From: Artocarpus heterophyllus
Lineage: Eukaryota; Streptophyta; Magnoliopsida; Rosales; Moraceae
DNA: 64,000 nucleotides
NCBI GenBank assembly: GCA_025403435.1
Contig: CM046341.1
Span: 15,586,827 to 15,650,826, forward strand
Direction of reading: 5' to 3'
A program made the translations under genes and the position numbers. Numbering within the stretch: the stretch's first letter is position 1; each line of letters opens with the position of its first letter. The notes below the pieces were generated by a model that was not told the origin of the DNA, ran no database searches, and worked only from the letters and a program-made list of their open reading frames with translations. Shown piece after piece: positions 27,570 to 39,549 of this stretch.

Positions 27570-30500
27570 GTGTTTAGACATGAAACTAAGAGAAGTATAT
27601 TAGTGTACAATACTTTTGGTTTTTAATCCCCAAAGTGTTAAACATTGGAAAGATTTCAGCTTCAAAAATGCATCAAGGACATGTTCTTTTGCTTGCAGCA
27701 AAAACAAACTTTTCCATAACCATAAAGCCTTAAGAATTCTCATACAAAAGACGAGAAAGGATACTTCCTAGGTAAGGCACAGGATCCACTTAAAGAAAAT
27801 TCCTCGTTAATTTCAAAATTTGACGGCCCCAATAGCAAGATAATGATAACATGTGGTATCCATCTAAACAACAACATATCAAGCTCAAATTTGCCATGCA
27901 ACTCGAGGGCTTTCCAAGTTCTTAAATCCCCAAGGATTCCATCTCAAGCACCCCAAGATTCAAATTCATGATGCAAACAAGAACTTGCATGAATTTCTCA
28001 AATGACTACTAGATTAGATTGAGAAATTCCTTAGGCAATCAAGACTCGTCTGGGATCTTTATTTTATTTAGTTTTGGAATATTGTATACTGTTTTTGTGA
28101 AGCTTTCTTCAATACCTATAACTAAGAGAGAGAGAGAGAACCAAATCTACTAATTATCTTATTACAGAAATCAGCAAGAAGATGTACCTAGATTTTGGCT
28201 TTGCTTCCTTCTCTTCCTTTTCTTCACTCACAAGTCCATCAGCCTTCAATTTCTTACTTATTTCTGCCGCTCTAGCAGCAGCCAATTCTGTGGCAGACTT
28301 CATGGTTGCTGCTCGGCTAGCTGCTTGTTGTGCTGTCATAGTTTGCTGCATAAGCAAAGCCTGTTGGAATTGCATCTGTTGCATGGCAACAGCCTGTTGC
28401 ATCATCATGGGTAACGATGAAGAAGCCAGTTGTGAATTCAATATAGCTGGTTTCTGAGGTAGTGATTTTGCCATTTCAACATTCAAGGGGCGACCTCCAA
28501 CATCCATATTATTCAATGCTAGTGCAGCTGTTGCTTCTTCAGGTTTAGAATATTCTATGTATGCAAAATGCTTTGAATCAGTGATGGTACACTCAACAAT
28601 CGTTCCAGAAAAGCTAAAAAGTTGTTTCAGCTGTTCGACAGTGAGAAGTGGGTTAAGATTGCTAACTTGAAGTGTTTTTTTCAATGCATCGTCCTTTCCA
28701 GCTTTGTCAGGTGGAGCTGATTAGAAGAGCAACCAAAATGTATAAAGACCATTAGATAATAATAAATTGAACAGTAACGCTTCACATAATCAAAACTATA
28801 TTGTCCTGGCTTAAGGGTAAAAGTAAAAGAATGAGAGGCAAAAGAAACTAGCAACTTGGAGCTATATAAAGATCATGCAGTAACCCGACAGAATCATACC
28901 CAATGAGTCTTTTGCTGACTTAGCTTGTGCTTGCACCTGCGCGGCATGGGCTTGAAGGGCTTGCGCAGCAACAATTGCCTGAGCAGCAGCCATTGCAGCA
29001 GCAGAAGGTGCCATTGGTACTTGACTTACAGTACCCATGTTAGTTGTTGCGGCTAATGCTGTCATTAGAAGATTGTGAGGAGGATGATTCAACTTACAAT
29101 CAGTTTTGGCACAGCGACCGTTAAGATATTCTCGACAAACTTCGCCAAGAGATGCTCCAATTCCAGGCAAAATAGCCCCTCCTGAAGCACCAGGAATGAT
29201 GCCAGGAATCATTCCCAGCAGTCCAGGAAACGCCCCTGAAACAGACCCTGAATAATTTGGCATGTTAGGCATGGTTTGGTTGACTAGATTCGGAAATGTG
29301 GATGCAGGAGCCAAAGCCAGTAGCCCTCCACTAGTAGTGGTAGTTGCACCTGATCGAGAAAAAAAAACAATTTTGTCAAATTAGTCACCACAGAGATAAT
29401 TACTGATGCATACAAATTAGTGTTCCAACCATGAAATAAACCATAAAGCAATCCTTCTCGCAAAGAAATCAGCAAAAACAATCTCCTCATCCAAAATTAC
29501 TATCACCCAAGGGTCTCCTAATACAGTTAGCAAGAAAAATTAGAACATTTTATAAGAACAAGCAAGATTAGAATTAAAGTCAGGCAACAAATCACATTCA
29601 CGAAAGTTGTCCACAATAATACAGGGCCACGAACAATTAGTATTCAAAGTAAATGGCAGGCAATAAAGAAGCATCGTTTCAAGAATAATGAAAGAAACCC
29701 AAAATGAGCACCTGCACTGAAGAAACACTTTCAAAGGACTCACCCACTATGGTTTCCAATTATACATATTCCCCACATAATACTTAGTACTTAGAAGTTA
29801 CAACACAGTAACAAAACAGACCAAGTTCAGGAGCATTTTCAGGGTTGTTCTCATTGAAAACAGATTGCAAGCAACATTAGACAACACATTAAAAAGGCAT
29901 GTAGGTTGTCATTCTTTTATTGGCAGGTGTTCTTGTCAATTTAATATTAAAAAGATAGCATCTAACAGTGAAAAAACAAAAGGACTTAGTATTAACAATC
30001 TGGTATAAAAGTTGAGATCTGTGACACTACTCTTAGCACTAAATTAAGTTAACCACCATTTAAAAAAAAAATTCATAACAAAAAGAAAACATGAAAACAC
30101 AAAAGATAGTTACCTGCACTGAAGAAAACAGGGAATGGGCTGCCCATGATGGTTGTCCCATTACACTCCACATTGACCATATAATTCCCTCTCTTTGGCA
30201 CCACATAAGTAACTGTATAAGTCCCATCACCCATATCCTTCACCACCCCTTCTTCCTCAGCCCCTCCCACTCCCACCCCGGGAGACACCTTCACCTTGAT
30301 TTGGGCGCCACCATTGGGGCACTTCCTCCCGTCGGCGTCCTTGGTAGTCACCATGAATGACGATGGAGCGCAGGCAGTCCCACCCGCGATACCGGCCCCA
30401 GCCGCCATGCACTTTGTAGGGTCCGCCGGGCCGATAGGCTTCCTCGACAAGTCTTCCTCGGTCTCCTCGTCGCTCTCGCTGTCCGACGAAGAAGTCCCCG

Positions 30501-30657
30501 CCGCGCCGCCCTTCTCGCGGCTCTTGTCAACGTCCTTGAATGTGGCTTCGAAAGCCGCTTTGGCCGCCGCCGCTTTCTCGGCCTCGCTCTTCAGCTTCGC
30601 CTCCTCGGCTTGCTTCATCCATATAGGCTTCGCCACAGCTGAGCTTCGATCGGCCAT
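25559..30657 (-). CDS. Filamin-CCCH-RRM-RS RNA-binding protein (IRR-like splicing regulator)
   Basis: Six coding exons on the minus strand: 30657-30114, 29349-28900, 28716-28188, 27389-26056, 25841-25749 and 25671-25559 (stop TGA). Lengths sum to 3063 nt (1020 aa), in frame at every GT-AG junction. The start ATG gives MADRSS; upstream in-frame codons lack another ATG. Order: acidic/alanine-rich N-terminus, filamin/ABP280-type repeat (about 78-181), Pro/Gly/Met-rich linker, CCCH finger (C-x7-C-x4-C-x3-H, about 251-269), Ala/Gln-rich stretch, one RRM (about 345-418; LQVSNL as RNP2, KHFAYIEY as RNP1), then an RS domain of some 440 residues in exon 4 and an acidic C-terminus. Known for the family: nuclear RNA binding and pre-mRNA splicing control. 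From memory the architecture matches Arabidopsis IRR (AT3G23900), an immune-linked splicing regulator. The fifth exon is least certain. A recent solo LTR lies about 550 bp upstream. Confidence 0.9.
26528..26577 (-). repeat. Hexanucleotide repeat coding for Arg-Ser dipeptides
   Basis: Tandem gaccttgaccttgacctt (and the related tctgactctgac) encode alternating Arg-Ser and then Ser-Glu in the RS domain. The 6 bp period preserves frame, so copy-number changes would only lengthen or shorten the RS tract. Confidence 0.85.
27541..27564. repeat. (AG)n microsatellite in intron 3 of the RRM/RS gene
   Basis: Uninterrupted AG repeat. On the gene's own strand this is a (CT)n polypyrimidine tract about 150 bp upstream of the exon 4 acceptor at 27389. 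Confidence 0.85.
29709..29770 (-). pseudogene. Relic of a duplicated filamin exon end inside intron 1
   Basis: The minus-strand text gtttcttcagtgcag followed by GTGCTC (about 29726-29707), plus roughly 40 bases upstream of it, aligns with the 3' end of coding exon 1. There, ttttcttcagtgcag precedes the GTAACT donor at 30114. About 70 percent identity over some 55 bases, including the splice donor. Frameshifts and an in-frame stop make it unusable as a standard exon. It looks like an old tandem exon duplication. Confidence 0.5.
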
Positions 30658-31160
30658 CGAAACCAAACCCTAGGTCCCCAAATCAACAAAAAAATTACAA
30701 GCCCTAGATGGATGCTTAATGTAGTTCTATGAATCAACGCGTATTGGGGATTTCCCAAGTTCAACCAGCAAAAAGCTCTAATTTTCAGCGCGGTGCTTCG
30801 AATCAACGAGATTCCAAACCCTAGAATCGAAGAAAACGAAGCACGATTAGACCTTAGCTAGACAATATATTGCAGTTTCCTTTTTTTTTCTTTTTCTGCT
30901 TTTCGATTTCGTCGATTGAAAAAAAGAAGAAAAAAATAGAAAAGACAAAGAAATAGGAAAGAAAATTATAAAACTTTTTTGCTTTATTCTTTCTTTCCAA
31001 TTTTCTCGGCAGGCAAACAAAAAAAAATGTTTTGTGGAGTTGTTCGGAATCGGTTTGGATGACTTTGAGAGAAGAGAGAAGGGAAGGGACGGATATCTTG
31101 CTTTGTCTTTTTATTTTTCTTTTTCTTTTATTTATTTATTTAGGATGTGTGAGTGATTTT
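30658..31160 (-). promoter_or_regulatory. Promoter and 5' leader of the RRM/RS gene
   Basis: Two TAGGGTTT telo-box-like motifs (minus strand, at 30665-30672 and 30816-30823) lie within 170 bp of the ATG. CT-rich runs follow further upstream (30890-31130, read on the minus strand). Such motifs are frequent in leaders of plant genes for RNA and ribosome metabolism. No clear TATA box seen; the transcription start is not located. Confidence 0.5.
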
Positions 31161-31212
31161 TTTCTATGCAACTAGTTAAAAGCACTTGCATGCATGTCGC
31201 ATGTTGTGACAC

Positions 31213-31252
31213 CCGCCTATTTTTATATAACGCCGCCTATTTTTATATAACG
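31213..31252. repeat. Perfect 20 bp tandem duplication in the solo LTR
   Basis: ccgcctatttttatataacg occurs twice back to back (31213-31232 and 31233-31252). Confidence 0.95.
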
Positions 31253-31480
31253 GACCACGTTAAGTTAGTAACGCTATTAAGGAATGTTATTAATAAATAA
31301 CGTTATATGATATGATATGTGATGTGCATGTTACTAATTTTTTTTTTTATGTCAAGATTTGTGACAGGTGACGACCGCATGGAATCGTTGTGCTCTAGTG
31401 TTCATGTGAAATTATAAATATATGATTATTTATGATGCAATGATGTGTGAATGTTTTATGTTATGGCATTTATTGACAGA

Positions 31481-31515
31481 TCGGCAGGCCGAAGAGGGAA
31501 AATCGGCAGGCCGAA
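31481..31515. repeat. Palindromic motif cluster, LTR left side (2 units)
   Basis: TCGGCAGGCCGAA at 31481-31493 and again at 31503-31515. It is the reverse complement of the units clustered at 33385-33570. Confidence 0.9.
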
Positions 31516-33384
31516 CAAAGCTGACAAACAGTCAGCAGAAATCTCTCCAGAGTTATGACTGAGTTAATTACGTTAATTGGGTGAATTAATGTGATTAATT
31601 GGCATAATAATAGAATGTTTTTATCAGTTAAGGAAATTAAAGGAATAGATTTGTATTATATTAAGAGGTTTCCTATTTTTAGAAGGTAAATTTAAGGTAA
31701 GATTAATAATGTTTGACCTTCTTTTTCTTTTTCCTCCTTTCCCACGCCAATCACTCTCTTAACAGTCAGATTTTTCTGACTTAATGAAGGCCATGAATGC
31801 TCATTATGTTTATTACGTTAAAAGAAAATTAATTAACGTTTCTTCTTTTTATTAATTTTTTTTTCTCTCTCAAAAGTCTGAGACTTTTTTTTTCTGACTT
31901 TCTAATCTTCCTCTTCTTTTCTTCTTCACGAAATTTCTCTCTCCCGTGAAAATTTTTGAGTATATTGAAAGAAAAAGTTTTGTTTCGTTGGTGAATTCAA
32001 GAATTTCGAGAAGAAACTTCAAGGTATGAATTCAGTTTTTTTTTGTAAATGTAAAAAGATGTTCTCCTCTTCAAACTTCGCCTACAATATCCTCTCTAGG
32101 TATTGTGTTTTGTTTTGTGTTTTTATTATGATGCTCATGAGTATTATGTGTGATGTTTCTTCACGTTTTATGTCATTTTAACGTTTTATGAAAAATGAAT
32201 ATTCTGTCTTCTACCCCTCACAGTAAAATGTTACTGTTTAATTTTGAAGGTATGAAAAATGTAATGATTATTCTATAGGTAAAGAATGATGTTTTCGTGA
32301 AAAGTTGTTAATTATGCTTATGTATGAGTATGTAAGATGGATGTATTTTATGATTATGAAATGTTTTAATAAATGTTTTATTTAAAAGATAATTATGTTT
32401 AAATGTAGGGTTTTGAATAATATTTAAAATATGAGATGAGTGTATGGATATTTTATGATAAGTATTGATTTTTTATTGCATCTTAAAATGGATATATGGC
32501 ATGGACACTTAAGGAAGCGAGCACAACGAGACCGCAGTGTCGTCACCAAGTGCAATATTAAGGTTAAGTAAGCTATCGATAAAGTAAGTACATTCTCACC
32601 TGCAACATGACACTTTTTCAAGGTTTAATGATATGTTTACAAGGATTTTCATGATGATTTTATGATGATTTTTCTTAAAGGATTTCTTATGAAAAGTTTT
32701 TCATGATTTAAAGTTATGCATGTATGATGATTATGGTATGTTTCAAAGTATGCAAATTATGTATATATGTATCACCTAATAAGTGTTGCACACCCAATGT
32801 TATAAAATGATATGTTATGATGTCATGTTTGGTTTGGGATTAGCTACCCTTCTCCTCTCATGACGGCGCGCCAATGATGATGTTTATGGTGCAACACTTG
32901 GGCCCTTAAGAATAAAAAAATATATATATGGAATAAATTTTAAAATGGTCAATATTATGAAAGATATGTTTCTATGAAATTGTGCTTAAGGCACTTTTAT
33001 GATACGATGATGATGATGATGATGATGTTTATGAAATGTTTTAAATTGTGAGAATTTTATGTACTTACTAAGCATTAGCTTATTCATGTTTTATATGTCA
33101 TGTTGCAGATAAGGGTAAGAGAGTCATGGAATAGGTGGAGGACATGGAACGGCGTGTGAGCAACATGAACGATGAATTGTAACCGGAAGCACGCCAAGAA
33201 GAAATGAATTTATGATTTAATAAAATTATATATTTTGAACATATTATATGTTGATTTTTTTTAAGAATACTTATATTATGGTTTTATAAGTTATTTTATC
33301 ATTTTTTTTATGAAATATGAACTTCCGCTATATTTTACGTAAAGTTAGAACGTTTTAAATTTTTCTTCCAAAGTAGATTTGGTC

Positions 33385-33570
33385 TCGGACGGCCTGCTGA
33401 ACTCCGTGTCCGGCCTGCCGAAGACCAGAAGATCGGCCGACCGATCTATTTTTCGGCCTGCCGAACCTGGATGAATTTTTGGTCCGAATTACAAAGCTTC
33501 TGCCGGTGGAAGACGCTCCGGCTTGCCGATGTTGTTCGGCTTGCCGAAGTCCCAAGTTCGGCCTGCCGAA
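33385..33570. repeat. Palindromic motif cluster, LTR right side (about 7 units)
   Basis: TTCGGCCTGCCGAA or one- to three-base variants at 33385-33399 (degenerate), 33408-33420, 33431-33443 (degenerate), 33450-33463, 33518-33530, 33535-33548 and 33557-33570. Each unit is a near-palindrome (TTCGGC..GCCGAA), and the cluster is opposite in orientation to the pair at 31481-31515. Confidence 0.85.
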
Positions 33571-34086
33571 CCGTGGGAATAAGTGGATTTCAAAGATGTG
33601 ATGATCAAAGTGATTTAATGTGAGATTTTAATAAGTCTTGATTTTACTATTGGATTATCAATTATTATTAAATAAGTTCATGAATAATTTAAGTATAAAC
33701 GAATAAATTATGTTATGGAATAAAATTAAACTATGTTCTTCGAAACAACGTAAGTTTTAAAAAAAAAATTGTATGAATGGATCCTGGTAATGTAAGTTTA
33801 AGTACTTTTAAAATCTATAGTACGATTGAGTTGATATTATCTATGAGTTTAATTATTTAAGCATGTATGAATGTAAGTATGTAACGATATCTGTGACGTC
33901 CGAATTAAGGGGCGTTACACATGCATATTCACCTTGTTGATTAAAAAAAAAACAACAACAAAAATAACAACAACTTGTTGAATTTTTTAAACATATGAAT
34001 ATAAATTTTTAATTTATTGTTATTTTAAGAGTTTAATTAAGTAAAAATATTTTAAAAAGTACATTTTAAAATAAACAAATGCTACA

Positions 34087-35069
34087 ATAAGACTCACTAA
34101 AAATCTCTTCTCAATAAGATTATTTTTTATCCGTTAAATCAAAATCCGATGGTTTAAAACTCAACAAGCTCACTAACCTCAAAATAACTAGATCATTTAA
34201 ATCCAAAATTCAAAAATTACCTCAAAAAATTTTTAAAAAAAAAACACAGGCATGGACTTCTCCAATTCTCCACCTCCGGCAACCCCAGAGACCCAAGATT
34301 GGGTCGGACCCTGTCGCGACCACCATGGGTCCATCGTGATTCCTTCGATGATGACACCAAATCTGGTGGTCGCACCCCCTTGGGTCAAGAGTTCATCGAG
34401 ATTGCGTGGAGGCGGGGTTGTCGAAGTTCCCTCTAATTCCAACAGAAGGTCCGTCACGAGAGGGTCCTCCTCTGTGGGTCGCCTAGGTTGATGCCCCCAC
34501 CGTCAACTCACTGCCCTTGATCTCGTCACAATGACGGTTACGATTCTGGAGCCACCTTCGCAGTCTTGGTCACAACGGCCTCACGATTGTGCTCAATTAC
34601 TCTCAACAGCCTTGCGTCCTTGCTCGTGGTCACAACCCAACAGAATTCGTGACAGACTACATCGTGATGGATTCGCACCATCATGGGTATCTACTCCATC
34701 ACAATCACAAATTAGGAGATTCCGTCATGCTTGCAAGTTTGTGATGGTCCATTGGCGTTCGTTGTGAGATTGCTCTGTTGCTTGGGTCGTGAGTTTGTGA
34801 CCATCACAAGAGATCATCCTCCTTCGTGGGTTATGCACAGCCCAACCGTCGATTAGAATGTCTGCTGCTAGTGGGGTGGTTTTTCAACTTTTTTTTTTAT
34901 TTTTTTTGTTAATCTTTAAGGTTTTTTTTTTTTCAATTTTGATTATGATGTTGATTGTCCAAGGGGACCTCATGATTAGTACGTGGAGTTAAATATCTTA
35001 AACCATTAAATTAAATCCAAGGGCTACAAAAACAATTCTCATAGATAAGAACTTTTAAGTGGTTCTTAT
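34087..35069. mobile_element. Inverted-repeat DNA element with GC-rich interior
   Basis: The left end (ataagactcactaaaaatct..., from 34087) aligns with the reverse complement of the right end (ataagaaccacttaaaagtt..., ending about 35069). The match runs for roughly 80 bp at about 75 percent, including a shared ATGGTTTAA block. The interior (34250-34860) is much richer in GC than the ends and has open stretches on both strands (plus 34252-34491 and 34531-34767; minus 34457-34233) without recognisable domains. The layout is that of a non-autonomous TIR element that may have captured foreign sequence. No clear TSD. Confidence 0.45.
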
Positions 35070-35738
35070 CATGTTCTTATCATGCATTTAAAAAAATAGT
35101 AAGACAAATTAGGCAGTTAATAATTTAAGAGATACCTTTTGAGGAAATAGTTTTTGATAGGGCTACAAGAAGATATGATGTTTTAAGTGAGGAAATATTT
35201 GAGAAAAATTATTTTAACTGAGCAATTAGAGTGAAAAAATTTATAAGAGCCCACCTTAAAAAAAATATTGTCTAAGAAGACCAAAAGATATTTAATTATG
35301 AGCACACTTGAAAAAGTGATTTTAACTGGGAAATTTAGAAAAGAAAATTAATGTCACAATTACAAATATAAGCTTTTAATAAAAAAATGAATAGATCGAA
35401 GTGCACATCTTAATATGAAAATATTTAGTATGACAACTAAGAAAGAAAAATATTCAAAAGAGTCACATTTTTAAAAAGAAAATGTAAGGAAAAAAGGAGA
35501 ACCAAAAATGAGGGGGAAAGAAAGGAATGACAAAAGAAAAGAAAAGGCCATGAAGGGGTTAAAAAAACTTTTCAACCAAAATGGTTGTTTTGGTTGAAAG
35601 AGGAATAGTGGTTATTGACAATTATATATACAGTTAGATATGGCTAATATATGTTTTTAACACAATTTCTTTATTTAGAATATGTGAGGATTTTTTTTTT
35701 CATTTTAAACTTGATATGAGGATTTGAATTCTATATTT
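35070..35738. other. AT-rich non-coding stretch
   Basis: Nothing recognised. Low-complexity A-rich plus-strand text. Confidence 0.5.
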
Positions 35739-37052
35739 TGTTGGAGCTCTTTTGTGGTAGGACTGTCTATGTGAAGGGTCCAAGCTTCGTGGCCTCTTTT
35801 GGTTAGTTCGAGTTGTCTCTTTGTCAAGAGCCGAGAGGCAGTCGAACAAGTGACAGTCCTTCGAGCCCGTGGGAGCGGTTCTAGCATTGGGAGTGCCCAA
35901 AACACATCTCTTGGCTCGCAATAAGTATAGCCCCAGTTGGTTATGGCTAAACTAACCCTAAAGACAGTAAATGTTTGAGGTTGAAACCAATAGTGATCCC
36001 AACTCCATGACAATGATGACTTTGCCGAAAAAGATCTCTAAGTGAGCGAATGGTGTAAAAGAGAAGCGTCGACAATTAATAAAGAATTTTTCTATGCTTT
36101 TGGTGGTGAGAGTACGCCCATTGAATCAAGTGAGGTGTTTCAGTGAGATAGTGATGTTTAGTACCCTATTGCGTGGGATAGTCTTTAAAGAGATATTGAG
36201 TTGTATGCTACGACGGGCGGACAGTTTAATGGTCTAGAGAGAGAATCTAGAGGGAGAAAATATGTTAGGTCTTTAATAGTAGAGTTAATGTTTTTTGGTT
36301 ATGGGCTCTCCTTGGGTTGTACAAGGACATTTTTTTTTTTTTTTATAAAATCTTACGGTATCATTATCCCTAACACAAGGAAGGTTCAATATATAAGCTT
36401 TTTTAATGGTTTGCCAAAAATTATAGAGTTGGAATCTTCCCCCGGGTAGAAAGCAATGATTGAGTTTGTGATTTATGGTGGAGACAGTGAGCATTTGAAG
36501 CCTTTTAAGGTTTGATGAGTTGTATCAGTCAAGGAAAATGGTGGTGGTGCTATGGTGGAGATATGGGAAGTGAAATGGTATTTAAGGAAGATGATCATAG
36601 AGGTTGGAAAGTTTTGTTATAACGTCTTGGCTGAAGGCTAATTGTGGCGTGTAAGTGGTAGGATTCCTTCCCAGCGACTCTTGTTGTGTTATGGTGGTAG
36701 TAGAAAGAGTATTTATAGGCAAAGGGGCTACTCTTAGTTTGGTTGGTGCTTTCTTCTTTGAGTGGCTAGTATAGAAAGTTACCAAGCTTGGTTCCACAGA
36801 AAAGGCCAAAAGAGGATGCCTCCCAAGTGGAAAGGTTTCCCTCCACACTTTGAAATTGGTCATCAACATTAATTGGGCTGATAGGTGCCCTTATGCCCAA
36901 GCACTAATCAAGCCTTCTTCAGGTGACCTGCAATGAGAGGGACTAATTAATGGAGCACCTCATGTAGGCTGAAGAGCTGGTGCGTCAGGTAAGCGGAGCT
37001 TTAAACTTAGAAGTAGACATCTCATCAAATTCCAGCTTCATAATTCCCAACA
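35739..37052 (-). mobile_element. Possible solo LTR, about 1.3 kb
   Basis: The outer ends are TGTTGG (35739) and CCAACA (37052), a 6 bp inverted repeat with TG...CA termini. The minus-strand start TGTTGGGAATTATGAAG is typical of plant LTRs. I could not find a matching 5 bp target duplication (tattt versus caata), so the boundaries may be wrong. The open stretches inside (35700-36013 minus, 36201-36449 plus, 36582-36869 minus) show no known domain. Confidence 0.35.
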
Positions 37053-37139
37053 CAATAAAAATATACTATAATTACAAAAGAATGCATTGAGATATGAAAC
37101 ATTTATTAATATTAAAAAGAGTGAAAGACTTGAGAAATT

Positions 37140-38575
37140 ATCTTGAATATTGCATCAACAACATTAAGCCCTTCTTGTTTCTTCCCACGAGCATAACCAA
37201 CATTGTTGTTTTGGTTGCTTCGAGTTGAAGTCTCAGGGGATTTCTTTACCATGTACTTAAATAGGGAAAACAACTTTTTTCTTCACACGAAGGAATTCTA
37301 AAGAGTCTTTATAAAGCTTCTTGTAACAAAACTCAACAAATTGAAGCTTGTATCGGGATCAAAACACAAACTATAGTCAAAATAATATAAAACTAAGACC
37401 AAGATTTTTGAAACTTGACCTACATTTCATCCATAATAAGCTATTGATATTTCATCTTTACGCTATTTAAGTTGTTTCATACTCGAGCAACCATGGCAAA
37501 TGAAAGAGAAGTACAAGTTAGAAGTAGGATACTTCGTTCTAGAGGATGTGAGAGTCGCATCATGGAACAACTTTAAAAAAATTTTAATCTTATCAACTTT
37601 GTCCCACTCTGCACAAGAATGGTGGTGTTTATAATTTGAGTCACTTAACTTCAAACATTGAAATGCATGATGGTGATGAAGAACAATTTCAAGCATAAGA
37701 TTTGTCGAATTGCATTTAGTTGGGACACCTTGACAAAACCCTTTCTTAACACCCATTGAAACTAACTTCACATGCTCCAAAAATTTTTGCTTGCTCACTT
37801 GGGTTCCCTTGATACTTAATACTGTAATAAATTATAATTATAGACTCATATATCTGCTTCAAAGTCTCTGGCACAACAAAATTAAGTATGTATGGATAAC
37901 ATCTAATATGAAAAAGATCATCATTGTAAGTAATTTAATTGATTTCTTAACATATCAATGGAAACAGAATTTGCAGCAGTAGTATCCAAAGTCACACTAA
38001 AACGTTTTCCTCAAGTCCTCACTCACTCAATAAACTATACAACTTTTCAAACAAAGCAACACCACTATATACAGATGGCATAAAGCTAGAATTCAACACT
38101 TTTCTTGCAATATTCAATTCTTATCTATGAAATGGCAGTGAAACAAATGTATTCATCACTAATCAAAGAACTCCATATATCAGAAGTAGAACTGACTTTA
38201 TCTATGGCAGACTCTAAGAAGCTTTCGATCCCAGCCTTTTCTTTTTTGTACAACTTCAAAGCATCAGCTTTTATGCTATTTCTTGATAATAATTCAATTT
38301 GAGGATACAAACATGAAAAAAGATATTATCCTCTTATATTCAACAAAACTAAAAGGCAGATCATGCATGATATCAAATGCTGGTAGGTAGTTTTCAAACA
38401 TGTCTCAAGGTGTCGCTTCATATTTTCGGTTCTATATTTGCTCTTCATAATGCACACCACATCATACATGAAGCATTTAGTCCTTTGTATTTTGTCTTCA
38501 TATAGAGGAAGAAATTTAAAGTGCTTCCAAACTTTTGAAGTCAACTTTCTTTTCCTTTTCATGGCATGTTGTTAG
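37140..38575 (-). pseudogene. hAT-family transposase relic
   Basis: Read on the minus strand, the pieces follow hAT transposase order. First comes a BED zinc finger region (38562-38400; SKVWKHF, then TKCFMYD and MKRHLETC, with one expected metal ligand replaced). An FSFVEYKRI-like segment follows (about 38345). Next is a 38310-38125 frame with KADALKLYKKEKAG and TSDIWSS. Then comes a 37798-37463 frame with KGFCQGVPTKCNSTNLML, FQCLKLSDSNYKHH and EWDKVDKI. Last is a YKLQFVEFCYKKLY-like segment near 37340. Frameshifts and stops separate all of these, and the C-terminal dimerisation block is not recognisable. TIRs and 8 bp TSDs were not found. Confidence 0.75.
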
Positions 38576-39549
38576 GTTTTACCATTAAGGTTCATTGGAT
38601 CAACCTCCTTAACGTTGATCTCGACAGTTTGGTATTCAATAGAATTAAGATCGATTTTTATTATACATAAAAAAATTCCAAGGATTTAGAACAAAAAAAT
38701 CAAATAGAGAAAAAGAAAGAACACAAACTAGAAAATAGTTAAAAAAAACCATACATCATATTAAACGATAAAAAGTAACAAAGTCCACAGCTAAGAATTC
38801 ATAATATCAAACTATAATAGTAACAAATAATCTATAGAAATCATTGCATTTCATATCAAACCACCCAAAAAGAAACAACCACAAACTATATACATATTGT
38901 TAGGATCAATAATCATATAAGTAAATCAACCTTTGGGAAAAAATAAAAGTAAACAAACATATTGATCATGTATATTATTCAGCTAGAAAAGGAAAAACAA
39001 AACACCAAATCATGTTCATATCAATACAATCAGATCATGATACAAATTACATGTATATGTGAAAAAGAAATAATAAGACATGGGCTAAATACTACCGAGC
39101 TAGGTAAAAAAAAAATACGTAGCTAAAAAGAACTCGACGACACTTGAATAGAGGCCGGACTGAGACAAACAACAGAGAAGAAATAGATGGTTGCCGAAGA
39201 TTAAGAAGAAAAGAGAAAATGACAAACTACGACGGAAGAATGATGTAGGAGTTATTATGGCTGGCTGCTTGTCGTTTTTGGGTTTTAGCACCTCGTTGTC
39301 ATTATAGCTTTTATTTTTTGTCTATGTTGTTTCGTTCCTATTTGTTTTTATTTTGGTTGTGAAAGGGCTTATAAGGTTTGTTTAGTTCAAAAGATCCTTT
39401 GGACCAACTTTTTGCTTTTGCTTTCTTTACATAGCTCAGAGAGCTTGTAAATAAGTTCATATGAGATCTCGCTTGAAGAGTATCAAATTCTCTTTGTTTT
39501 GAACTCTAATTTTGAATTCCTAGACTTGCTCCATCAAAGAAGAAGAAGA
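38576..39549. other. AT-rich non-coding stretch
   Basis: No gene recognised. Probably includes the 5' flank of the hAT relic. Confidence 0.45.

Larger units (their letters stand above)
31205..33919. mobile_element. Solo LTR (gypsy-type), 2715 bp
   Basis: Starts TGTGACACCCGCC and ends GGGGCGTTACA. Flanks are catgt (31200-31204) and catgc (33920-33924), a 5 bp target duplication with one mismatch. No internal domain or second LTR follows, so it is a solo LTR left by recombination. Two blocks (32500-32625 and 32760-32890) match the truncated LTR at 47038-49945, including the tgttgcacaccc and catgtttggtttggga words. It contains a 20 bp tandem duplication near its start (31213-31252) and clusters of a palindromic motif near both ends. 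Confidence 0.8.

Noticed and set aside
30091..30673. Plus-strand frames opposite the first exon of the RRM/RS gene
   Set aside because: Antisense shadows of a well-supported GC-rich coding exon.
35705..36013. Minus-strand 102-codon frame
   Set aside because: Lies across the edge of a putative solo LTR; no domain recognised in any frame.
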